The position numbers and the translations under genes were made by a program. A stretch of 27,730 nucleotides of DNA. Origin: Entrophospora sp. SA101. Its lineage: Eukaryota; Glomeromycota; Glomeromycetes; Entrophosporales; Entrophosporaceae. The notes below the pieces were generated by a model that was not told where the DNA came from, made no database searches, and saw only the letters and a list, made by a program, of their open reading frames with translations. Location: positions 735 through 28,464 of the forward strand of contig CAUDNR010000285.1 in NCBI GenBank assembly GCA_958430865.1, written 5' to 3'. Below are positions 8,659-17,887 of this stretch, one piece after another (the stretch's first letter is position 1; each line of letters opens with the position of its first letter).

Positions 8659-11110
8659 ATGAGTAAATCATTATATAACAGTGTTGATTCTGTGGGAGAA
8701 GCATTTAGACCTTTCGTTTCTTTAATAGCCACGGCAAAAACTATAATACAACAAATTGAGAATATTTATGAGAATGCACAATATAATAAGAGAATTTGTA
8801 ATGTATTTTTGGATCGTGTAGATGCTGCTCCAGCTTACATTAAAAAACTAGAACGTAAAAAACTAGAAAATGAACACCTTTTTCGTGATGGAAATTATCA
8901 AAATCATTTTTTACGTTTTACCACTGTGTTATTCGAAATAAGAACATTTCTTAAGGATATTACTCATCTTTCTGGATGCAGTAAATATAGTTCAGCAAAA
9001 AATTTCAAGGAGATGTTTGAAAAACTTACTCGAGATATTGATAATGTTATGAGAAATTTAGAGTTTAAAACGACTGTTGCTCCTGAGGAGCAAAAACGAA
9101 TTGATCAACGAAGTCTAGAAGAGGATTATGAAGAAATGGAAAAGGTTAAAAATTATTTATACGCATATTATAATCAATATATTCTTGATTATCATTAAAT
9201 CAATTTCATATATCCTAAAATCTATATTATATATCTTTTTAAAAAAATTAGTTTTTGGAGTCAATTCATGGTGGAATTGTTGATGATAACAAACGAATGA
9301 ACACATCTTTGCAAGAAGTACTTATTATCAAAAATCAGGTAGAGTCAAAAGATAAACAAGATTCTAATGATAATCCTATAATGGCAACTCAAATATCATC
9401 AACAATGTTACAAGATCCTATGTATATAAAAGAATCTGATTACCGAGGAAAAAAAAACCAAATTTGCAAAAAAATTTTGAAAGATGATGATCATAAAGAA
9501 GTTGCTTGTCAGCCTATAAAAATTCCCGATGAAGCTAGTTTACCGGTTGATTATCGAATTGTTCAGTCACAATTAGCTATTTTGGGAAAATTGCATGATT
9601 CAAATAATATATTGAGGTTCTATGGTCTTTCTACAATTGATGATGAAACAATTATGGTTCTTGAGTGGGCAGAACTTGGTGGTTTGGATGATGTTTATAA
9701 TAACTATAAGATTAGTTGGCCTGATAAAGTATCAATAGCTCTTGAAATTTGTCGTGGGATTACATTTTTACACTCATGTGATATCCTCCATCATGATATA
9801 CGTTGTGGAAATATTATGGTAATTGAAAAAACATATTATGTGTGCACACACATATATATATATATCTAAATAATATTTATTTTAAAAAAATTAGATGACT
9901 AAAAAAAAGGAACCAAAAATTGCAAATTTTGATTATGCTCGTAATGTTCAAGATACTACCAGGGAACTGAAAAACTTAACAGTTGTTGTTCATTGGTTAT
10001 CTCCAGAAAAGTTATATAATCTTAAACAATCTTATAATTTTAAATGTGAAATATTTAGGTAAGAAATATGGCTTCATTTTTATTTACCATGTATGTAATA
10101 TGTTTTTATTTTGTTAATATGTATTTCGTTTTGCAAACAAATTAGCTTCGGGATGTTACTTTGGGAGCTTGGATTTGAAAGAATCCCTTATGAAAAATGG
10201 GACATGTCACAAATTAAAGATTATGTATTAAGATACAAAAGAGAATTGGTTATTTATGATGATTCAGATAAAGAAATGTTAAAACTACAAGAAGAATATT
10301 CGGAGATTTTTATGGGTGGTAAGTTTTCAAAATTATAAATTCTAGGATTTTAATCTTTAGATAAAATAAAAGTATTAATATAGGCATCAATTATTCTATT
10401 ATCCTGGATAAGCTTGGCAACATGAACCCACATTAAGGACATCTCTTCAAACCATTTTCTTTCAATTGAAAAGTTTGTCCGAAAAATGTGGCAAAAGAAA
10501 TCCAAGCACCCCATTTCCAAAAAAAGAAAGTAATCCAGATGGCACTATAGTACGCAGTAAATATTCTGTTTCTGTTAGTGATAGTGAAGAAGTGCTAGAA
10601 ACTAAACAAATTAATAAACCTGGTTCAATCACACAAATTATTCCGTTTGATGAAGGTTATAAAGCACATAAAAGAAAAGAGAGGCAAAAGGCTTGGGAAT
10701 GCTTTAAAGCTCATGCTGAACTAGGAAACCCAGCAGCTAAACATTGGAAAGCATATTATATGCATGAGGGGTATTGTGGCCCCCCAGATAAAGAGAATGC
10801 AATTAAATTATATAAAGAAGCTGCTGATGAAGGAAATAGGGACAGTCAACTTCATTATGCATTTTCTTTGATGAATAGTAAGGCTGGTAATTTTGATAAG
10901 GAATTATTTATCAAGTATATGACATTGTCTGCTGATAATGGAAATGTAGCAGCTGAATTTAATTTGGGTGATCTGTATTATTATGGAAAACTTGGAGTTC
11001 CTAAAGATGAAAAAAGAGGAATTAAATTTTTGAAATTAGCTGCCTTGCACAAACACCCAAAAGCAATTGAACTATTAAAAAAATTGGAAATTGATGTTTA
11101 TAAAAGTTGA
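8659..11110 (+). CDS. MLKL-like helical bundle + pseudokinase + Sel1 repeat protein, copy 1 (five exons)
   Basis: Proposed exons are 8659-9144, 9252-9818, 9895-10058, 10146-10318 and 10413-11110, with introns of 107, 76, 87 and 94 bp, all GT-AG. They join to 695 residues in one frame; the last acceptor is AAG. Residues 1-190 are a helical domain of the Rhizophagus MLKL N-terminal type (IYENAQYNKRICN, EEQKRIDQRSLEEDYEEMEK, then FLESIHGGIVD). In MLKL this bundle permeabilises membranes. Residues about 225-480 are kinase-like but degenerate: the VAIK lysine is Gln249 (VACQ), DFG is NFD (362-364), the glycine loop is absent and HRD is HHD (342-344), while Asn349, SPE (387-389) and the SFGMLLWEL helix remain. 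It is probably catalytically dead, like MLKL. Residues about 569-680 form three Sel1 repeats (AWECFKAHAELGNPAAKHW and on), a likely partner-binding surface. Function is inferred from architecture. Confidence 0.85.
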
Positions 11111-11127
11111 AAATTTACATTTAGTAT

Positions 11128-11166
<39 letters not shown>

Positions 11167-12728
11167 TTATTGGTAAACTAAAATTAATAAAATTAATAAA
11201 TTTCAATTAATATTAATCAAAGTATTATTTTTATTTCGAAATCGGCGATTCGGCATCACGGTATAATAATAATAATAAGCCGAAATAAATTCGATGTCCT
11301 AAAGTTGTAAAAGTCATAAATCGTAAAACCATAAAGCCATAATTATTTACGGTAGGTATATGTATATACTGTATCACTTATTTTTATAACACAAAAACAA
11401 AAAACTATCTAATAATTCTTCAGTGAAAATTGCTTCAAAAGAGAATAATGTCTGCCTACTTCATATTGATTCTTGAAATGGCCCAAAAGTTTTGATTCCT
11501 TTATAGCCCTTTGCTTCTTTGATTAATATCATTTGTTATTAAACCCATAGAACTCTTTCTATACCTCGGATAACCATTAATGAGAAAGGCTCTCCGTGGT
11601 GAGAATTTTTTTTAATAAATTTTTTTTGAATTATAACGTGGTTATTTATTAAAATACTTAGTTATGTACACATCAAGAATTCAACCTATTTGTACAGGAT
11701 TGATTTATTTATAATAATAAAATCACCAACTTAGTAGTAATAATAGTAGTAATCATGGTAATTGTAGGTGATTGTGGCAATAATCACGGTTCATTATATC
11801 CCAATCAATTTGGGATCATGTTATTAACATGAAATACTGCTAATAGAATAAAAATATTTTTATTTATAAAAATAAAAGAATGTATTCTGTCAGGAGTAAT
11901 CTGCGCACTTGATGATAATTTGACAGGAATGTACAGATTTTGATGACAATGAATGGCCCGCTGATGTTCAATGTTATTAAAGAACGTGAGGATTTGGTCA
12001 TACATCAAGGGAAAATTGGATACTTTGCATGTAGGAGGTTAGGGTTCAGATAATAAAAAGAAAAAGAAATAGAAATATATAAAATAGAAATATATAAAAT
12101 AGAAATTTTACAAAAAATATATGGTACGTGTCCCCATACTCATCAAAAATTTTCATGTAACTTCTAACTGTATATAGTCCTCCAATTTTTGTGCAAATAG
12201 TTAAGTGATTCTCTTTGATTCAATGGATTAAATTTTTTTAATTGGATAATTTTAAAAATAGCCAGTTTTTAATATATTAACTAGACCTGTAAAAAAATAT
12301 TAGCATTGCTTGTATATCTAGTTATTATTATCTTAATATTTACCTTTTTGTATTTTAAAAAAGTCATGTGAAAAAATCCTATACATTCATGACCACAAAT
12401 TTTATAGAGATATAAAAACTGTTCTCCAATTTCATCATGCCATCCAGTTTTTGCTTCATTAACGTTCATATAACTTTTTAAGGTTGAAATTGAAGGCATA
12501 TGCATTATTGACTTAATTGTATTATGGCTCAACAAATGAGCCGACATTATACATATAAAATTATTGAACATTTATTAAAATCAAATTTACAAATTAAAAT
12601 TAGAATACAATTTTAAATATTACAATTTATTTTTGTTGTTGCACAGAATTTGTATTAACTCTTGAAGGATTGGATTTAATTTAATATCTATCTGATTATT
12701 AACTACATTTTCTTACACATTTTCTATG
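11111..12728. other. Gene-poor stretch downstream of the pseudokinase
   Basis: It holds the TTTA microsatellite, a 15-bp tandem repeat (atagaaatatataaa, 12069-12106, 2.5 units), perfect small hairpins near 11798-11816 (atcccaa..ttgggat) and 11818-11832 (catgttattaacatg), and two small minus-strand frames at 11805-12008 and 12281-12571. The second (96 residues, ATG start) contains MPSISTLKSYM and GWHDEIGEQF, faintly reminiscent of fungal DNA-transposase fragments, but I cannot assign it. Copied at 25470-27087. Confidence 0.4.
11125..11169 (+). repeat. TTTA tetranucleotide microsatellite
   Basis: About eleven units of TTTA lie directly after the pseudokinase stop codon. The copy at 25484-25528 has the same number of units, notable because such tracts normally change length quickly. 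Confidence 0.9.
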
Positions 12729-13123
12729 GTGCGAATCATCTAAAGACATCACGTACTGCGCCACTGCCGAAATTTTTTTGTGCCGATCTTGCTTTATAAA
12801 GAACTCAATATATAAAAATAAATCCCAATTTGTAAAAGATTCGCGACTTTGTCACGTGAATCATCGGTAAATCGTGAAAATAATCGGTAAATCGTGGTTT
12901 AGACGGTTGCCGAAATTTCAAATAACATAGTAAAGTTGCCCAACTTTAAGCCATTATAACTTTTTGTTTTACTAAATAACTCAAAAAAAACTTTCTATTA
13001 CATTATTTCTCATGTCAAAAAGATTGCAAAAATAGAGAGTTTTTGGTAAAATGGCCCATATTTAATAAAGTATCAGCATTTAAAGATTGCCAACATTTTG
13101 TGATGTCTTTAGATGATCGGCAC
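12729..13123. mobile_element. Non-autonomous element with about 24-bp terminal inverted repeats
   Basis: The left end gtgcgaatcatctaaagaca (12729 to 12752) and the right end (13100-13123, ending gatgatcggcac) are inverted copies with two mismatches, about 395 bp apart. A TA lies directly after the right end and two bases before the left end, compatible with TA target duplication of the Tc1/mariner superfamily. No ORF lies inside. Internal repeats include atcggtaaatcgtg at 12863 and 12883. The second copy is at 27088-27482. Confidence 0.7.
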
Positions 13124-13230
13124 TATATTAAATTACTCATTTCTGTAGATATAGATGCTTGTAGTTGTTTAATTTCAACAGATTTTTGCTTGATTATCTA
13201 ATAAAAAATATATTAATTTATATATTTATA

Positions 13231-13772
13231 CGTGAGGGGTTCAAAAAGTTTTGACACTGTGCAATTATCTTGATGATCCTCAAATGTTTCCCATTTTGAG
13301 AATAATCATTTTATAGCTTGGGTAACATCCAATAAGTAATAGAAAATTTGGCACAACTTGATTTGACAATTGTGGAGAAATAATTTTTTCAATATTGCCT
13401 ATTAACAATAATGGAAAATACTACATGTGAAAACCAACAATACTACATCTGGGTATGCTGGAAGAATGGTAAAGATGCTACTGATATCCATAGGGAGTTG
13501 GTCACTGCTGAAGGGGACAAGGCACTATCCAAACATACAATTTACTGCTGGATTGAGGCATTTGAAGCTGGACAATTAAGCATTGAAGATGCCCCTCATT
13601 CTGGACATCCCTGTGATGCTGTCACACCTTCAAACATTAATATCATTAAAGACCTTATAAATGACTACCCCCATATTACAATTGATAATATTCAGCAAGT
13701 GGTTCCCATTTCAACTGGAAGCATTGAAACCATCTTACATGAAGAAATTTCTGTCAGGAAGGTGTGTGCAAA
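13231..13772 (+). mobile_element. Mariner-family element, 5' part only, cut by an assembly gap
   Basis: A TA dinucleotide at 13229-13230 is followed by cgtgaggggttcaaaaagtt, which has the style of a mariner terminal inverted repeat. The transposase starts 180 bases further on. No matching inverted repeat is found after the gap, so the 3' half is missing here. The same 5' end starts at 27590 in the second copy. Confidence 0.75.
13411..13772 (+). pseudogene. Mariner transposase, N-terminal DNA-binding part
   Basis: It begins with ATG and reads through the first helix-turn-helix (GKDATDIHRELVTAEGDKAL, then SKHTIYCWIEAFEAG), the linker (SIEDAPHSGHPCDAVTPSNI) and the second helix-turn-helix (ITIDNIQQVVPISTGSIETI, HEEISVRKVCA), then runs into N bases after about 120 residues. 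The family is normally about 340 residues with a DD34D catalytic core, which is absent here. At positions where mariners usually have Arg (IYRWIEAF, RSGRPRD) this copy has Cys or His, changes that CpG deamination of CGN codons would produce. So it is probably an inactive, aged copy even apart from the gap. Confidence 0.85.
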
Positions 13773-13782
13773 NNNNNNNNNN
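13773..13782. other. Assembly gap (10 N)
   Basis: Ten N lie inside the mariner transposase. The length is probably a placeholder. The sequence on the right does not continue the transposase, so an unknown amount of DNA is missing or two unrelated contigs were joined. Confidence 0.97.
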
Positions 13783-14499
13783 TAATTAATAATAGGAAAA
13801 AAATTAGAAATCATAAATAATGTGCCAAGAATAGTCAAATAAAAGGGGTTTAAGTAAATATAACATGAATAATCAGGTTTTTTCTAATAATGAAGTAGTA
13901 TTACGACCTGGTAATGATAATAGTAATATTATTGTTATTATTTACAAAATAAATATTTGTAGAAAATCATTGTTCATACATTCGTACAGGTGTACGACCA
14001 CAACGAATCTGTACGAATTGTACGAAATACAATCATACATAGTATGTAACGAAGATACAGTGAAATTGTAACAATGATGAATGATGATAATTGCATTGTT
14101 GAAAATGTCTCTTCAACTACTTCTTAAACAGGCACGGTGCAATCATGTGTTCAAAGAAGAACAAGAAGTGAAGTGTGGAACCATTTCACAGTTGTAGATG
14201 GAAAAAACCAAATGCAATTATTGTATTAGGCAGATATTTTTTTTGACTTTCAAAACCATTTATTTCCAAAGGCAACTCTTTTTAAAATTGTGCAGAATTC
14301 AAATTATTTCATATGTGTATATATTTGAATTAGATTTCAAATCAAATCATTTATAGATTCAAAACCGGTCTGAATCAAGTCAAAGCACAATTTGTACTTG
14401 ATTCGTGTTTGATTTGAATTAAATCAAATCAGTTCAGTTCAAATTTTATTGATTCGTTCAGAGACTTAATTATCACCAGTGCTTAAAGAATCCAGAGAC
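13783..14499. other. Unassigned AT-rich spacer after the gap
   Basis: It contains a 68-codon frame at 13865-14071 without a recognisable family, a cluster of tgtacga/cgtaca motifs around 13979-14030, and a palindromic patch near 14330-14460 built from aaatcaaatca and tgatttgaatt. It is unique in the window. No gene called. Confidence 0.5.
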
Positions 14500-14842
14500 T
14501 TTATTATTAACATTACCTACTGCTACTTGTACAGAATAAAATAATCTCATTGTCAAATATTGAATCCGTGAGGTTACATATTTATGATCAACCATTTCTA
14601 TCAGAATTTATAATTTTATTAACGTCAATTGAAAAACTCTTAAATATCCAATAGAGAATTGTCGGGAAAGCTACTTAAATCAATTGCACAATAGTGTAAA
14701 ATCTAGTAAACTTATTTTTATAATGATAAAGTAAACCGGGAGCTAACTGAAGTATTCAATAATTGTAATTGATTTTATGGATATATTTGATTGTGATAAA
14801 ATGCTTTCAATACTAGGTCAAACATTACCAAGAAATAATGAT
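14500..14842 (+). pseudogene. Old F-box gene relic in tandem with copy M
   Basis: Although full of stops and indels, this stretch lines up with the middle and 3' part of the F-box genes. tcattgtcaaatattgaatc (near 14550) matches the SLPNIES codons. At 14659-14693 gaattgtcgggaaagctact and the following caattgcac match the GEF.GRLFQSIAQ region. gataaaatgctttcaatact with tcaaacattaccaagaa matches the DKILSVLNQSLPKK region. It is much more decayed than the three other copies, which points to an older tandem duplication before the recent rearrangements. Confidence 0.7.
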
Positions 14843-14947
14843 TTCTTATAGGTCAATTCTCGTTTAATATATTATTTGATTTTAATTTGTTGGGAAAAAA
14901 TCATTTTTATTGTGCAACAAATAAAATTTTCTTTCTACGAAAAAACA

Positions 14948-16257
14948 ATGATTTTGCCACTTGAGCTTTTATCTGAAGTATTTAAACACAGTGATGATGA
15001 TTATGAAACATTATATTCTTGCATTCTTGTCAATAAACAATGGCACAATATTAATCTTCCGATTTTATGGAGAAATCCACTTTATTCTTATGATTCTATC
15101 AAAATAATAATTAATTGTTTATTGAAAGAAGATAAAGATTTCTTAACAAGGAATAGCATTGAATTGACTTTTGAGCTATTGGATAAATCACCATTATATA
15201 ATTATGCTAGATTTTGTACTAGATTTTATTTCAGTCGTTACTATAATTCTCAATTGCTGCCAGACATTTCTAAATTGGATATTTTACAAAATAGATTAGT
15301 AAATTTTATTTTAGATCATTCAGCAGTTATTAGAGAACTTAGTACTGCTGAAATGTCTTCTTATTTGGTAAATAATTATTATAGACTTGATAATAGTTTT
15401 CAGAATCTTAATAAATTAGTTTGTTATGATAATATTAGCAATGAATTTATTGATAAATTAGCAAATATTTGCAAAGGTATTCAATCATTAGGAATGTATG
15501 GCTCATATGACAATAAATTTGAAGATAGTCTGGCTCAACTAATTAATGCACAAAATCAAATAAAGGAATTAAACATTAGTTCATACTTTAGTCAACCCTT
15601 ATCAGATAATTTCAAAAAAGCAATTCTTACACATTCACAATCAATAATTTATTATACAAGTGAGGGATTAAGTAATATTGATCATATATTATTACCAACA
15701 TTTATCAATTTGAAAACTTTATCATTTTGTAGTAATAATGAACAAGCAAAATATTTGAAAGATATTTCACTGCCAAATATTGAATCTGTGTCATTATATA
15801 TGTGTGATATTTATAATGAACCATCCCTGTCAGATTTTTCAGATTTTATTAATATCAACAGAAAAAATCTTAAATATCTGGTTATTGGTGGTGCTTCAAA
15901 TTGTGGTGAATTTTGGGAAGGCTATTTCAATCAATTGCACAATGTTGTAACAATCTAGTAGGCTTATCAATACTTTATAATAATGAATTAAACCAAGAGT
16001 TAACAGAATTATTCAATAGTTGTATTAAATTAGAAAGTATTGTATTTAAAATTGCTTGTAAGGATATGTATACATTAGATGGTGATAAAATACTTTCAGT
16101 ATTAAATCAATCATTACCAAAAAAATTAAAGTCAATAATACTTCCTTGTTATTTCTTTACTGTTAATATCAATTCTTTTGATAATCTAATAAAGAATTGG
16201 AGAGGACCTAAACCCTTTACAATGAAGTTTGATGATTGTCAGAAATTAGTGGATTGA
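14948..16257 (+). pseudogene. F-box/leucine-rich-like protein, middle copy (M), frameshifted
   Basis: The ATG at 14948 (MILPLELLSEVFKHSDDDYE) is preferred over the upstream TTG. The N-terminal F-box and first repeats differ at many residues from copies L and R, so M is an older paralogue there. From about 15699 on, the DNA is almost identical to L. It shares with L the one-base deletion in the T run at about 15909-15912, which ends the main frame at 15958 after 336 residues. The rest of the normal C-terminus lies in another frame to 16257 (ending DDCQKLVD). The shared deletion shows that one of the two was copied from the other after the break. The expected role is an SCF substrate receptor, but the C-terminal repeats are lost. 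Confidence 0.85.
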
Positions 16258-16628
16258 TCAGGTTTTAGGATTTTTTATATAAATTTTTATATTTATTATT
16301 TTAATTGGTTGGGAAAATAATAAATCATTTTATTATGTATATATAATAAATAATAAATTAAATTTTTTTAATCCAGCTTGATGGCCATTTTTGCATTGAT
16401 ATTTTAGCAAGTTTAGTCTTGCCCCTTTTTTGTCAATCCGAAATGAATTTAATTCTAAATAGATAAAAAAAAAGATGGAAGGTTTATTTTATTGATTTTA
16501 TTTATTTTTTAGATGGTAACTACTTCAATCTACACAAATCATAATGATACATAATATGAATAGAAAAATCATTTCGACCAAAATATTTAGACAGTAACTA
16601 CTAATTTCGGTTTCATATATAAATATAA
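16258..16628. other. Spacer between F-box M and nuclease pseudogene
   Basis: AT-rich and non-coding, the mirror of the spacer at 3249-3619. It contains the 61-bp sequence that recurs in the coiled-coil gene. A possible splice acceptor (ggcag) lies at its end, just before the nuclease codons. Confidence 0.55.
16485..16545 (+). repeat. 61-bp sequence matching the insertion in the coiled-coil gene (right copy)
   Basis: Identical and in the same orientation as 1006-1066, beginning tattttattg and ending cacaaatcataat. Outside these limits the two places share no sequence. Confidence 0.85.
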
Positions 16629-17365
16629 TGGCAGAAACTAACTAAATTCTTTATTCTAGAATTTTCCCGAAGATTAGAATCAGTCAACGTCATTATCAAG
16701 CATTGGGATTCAACACATGAATCAGATCCAAAACTTATTAAAACTTAAATACATAGCAATAGATTGCCCTTTTTAAAAAATAACATAAATGAAATTAATT
16801 CTTTCAATTGGAACAATGACATCAACGAAGACAAACAATATAGTAGATATATGGAATATTTAAAACAGATAATAATTTTACCGTTGGATCTCGAGTGGTA
16901 TGATGCTAGAAGTAATGCGAATTTTCTCAATGCAGTGGATCAATTATGGCACCCTTTTGATTTGAAAGGTACAACCGATGTTGTAATTCTTAATAAAGGT
17001 ATTCAGTTGCTTATGGGCAAGAAGTTTCTTGAATCAGAGTAACTATAGAATTGAAAAAGAAAGAACAGGTGAAACAAAATACAAGGTTTCAAACACAAGC
17101 TCAGCTCCTCGTGGCTAATCATTATTCAAATAACAATGTATTATCACTCTTAAATGATCTCAATAACTATTGGGAATTTTTCTGGGAATATGATACTGAA
17201 ATATGTTTTTACCGACCAGCTTCTGAAGAGCCTGCTATCAAAATGTTGCACGATTATGTATATGCAGAAAGTAATTCAATTAATGTATCTTTAGGAAGTG
17301 AGTTTAATGTCGATGAAAATGATTATCCACTTTCAAAGAGAAGAAAGTCAAAGTCATATAACTAA
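16629..17365 (+). pseudogene. Crinkler-type PD-(D/E)XK nuclease domain, right copy, with one stop and one frameshift
   Basis: It carries the same lesions as the left copy: an in-frame TAA at 16746-16748 and a one-base shift just before 17042, so both predate the inverted duplication. The putative catalytic residues survive: Asp at 16977-16979 (TTDVVI), Glu at 17048-17050 and Lys at 17054-17056 (IELKKK). The downstream segment has QAQLLVANHYSN, VLSLLNDLNNYWEFFWEYD and a basic end (SKRRKSKSYN) that could act as a nuclear localisation signal. About 245 codons remain, fitting the C-terminal nuclease module of Crinkler-like proteins without the N-terminal header. No start codon is certain. Confidence 0.6.
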
Positions 17366-17887
17366 TTTATAATTTTTAATAAAACCAAAAAATTATTTTA
17401 TTTGTCAACAAATTTACATATTGTATTATTATTTTGAAAATATAGGAGCATTTTTCTCTCTGTTTTTTTTCTTCGAAATACTTCTGATTGTGCTTTGATT
17501 CTTGGGTTCAATAATGGATGATGTAAATTAAGTTCATATTATTATTTTTACATAGGGGTGTTACTTAAGAAAACGAATGATATTATAATACACATGTGTG
17601 AATAAAGTTTATATAAAGTATTTTGACGTGAAAGAATTCAATCAAAAAAATATTAAAATATTTGTTTACGTCTAAAAAACAATAAAATTATAATGAGTGA
17701 TATCAATAATAATAAAAATTTATCAATAATAATAAAAATTTAATTAATTAAATATAATAAAGAACCTTTTTACAAAATGATTTGGTTACATAAATAAGAT
17801 ATTAATAATGTTCTTTCTATTTTATCTATTTCTTTCATTCGATCTCTTTCTTCTATCTATAAATCACATACATCATTATGTACAATT
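17366..17887. other. Non-coding stretch, mirror of 1991-2511
   Basis: The inverted copy of the flank between the nuclease gene and the coiled-coil 3' end. It contains the T run of 8 that is one base longer than its partner. Forward frames running into 17808-18086 are antisense shadows of the fusion gene tail. Confidence 0.6.

Larger units (their letters stand above)
4799..13371 (+). repeat. Long direct repeat, first copy (B block, about 8.6 kb)
   Basis: Every ORF and intergenic segment I compared recurs 14359 bases downstream with no change, including introns, a TTTA microsatellite of equal length and all small elements. Two substitutions at 4787 and 4798, inside the F-box gene, mark where differences begin. 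Similarity continues through the F-box gene to about 3790, at lower identity and with 7 bases of indels. The far end is not visible because the second copy runs off the window. Confidence 0.93.

Noticed and set aside
10319..10383. Alternative acceptor TAG at 10383 for the last pseudokinase intron
   Set aside because: It puts the next exon in a frame that stops within about 20 codons. The AAG acceptor at 10412 gives AWQHEP and an open frame to the Sel1 repeats.
12281..12571. 96-codon minus-strand ORF as a transposase fragment
   Set aside because: Only a weak resemblance (PSISTLKSY, GWHDE); no catalytic motif and no linked reading frame. Not enough for a gene call.
13865..14071. 68-codon ORF after the gap as remainder of the mariner
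   Set aside because: It lacks any mariner catalytic motif and its Asn/Ile-rich translation does not continue the transposase.
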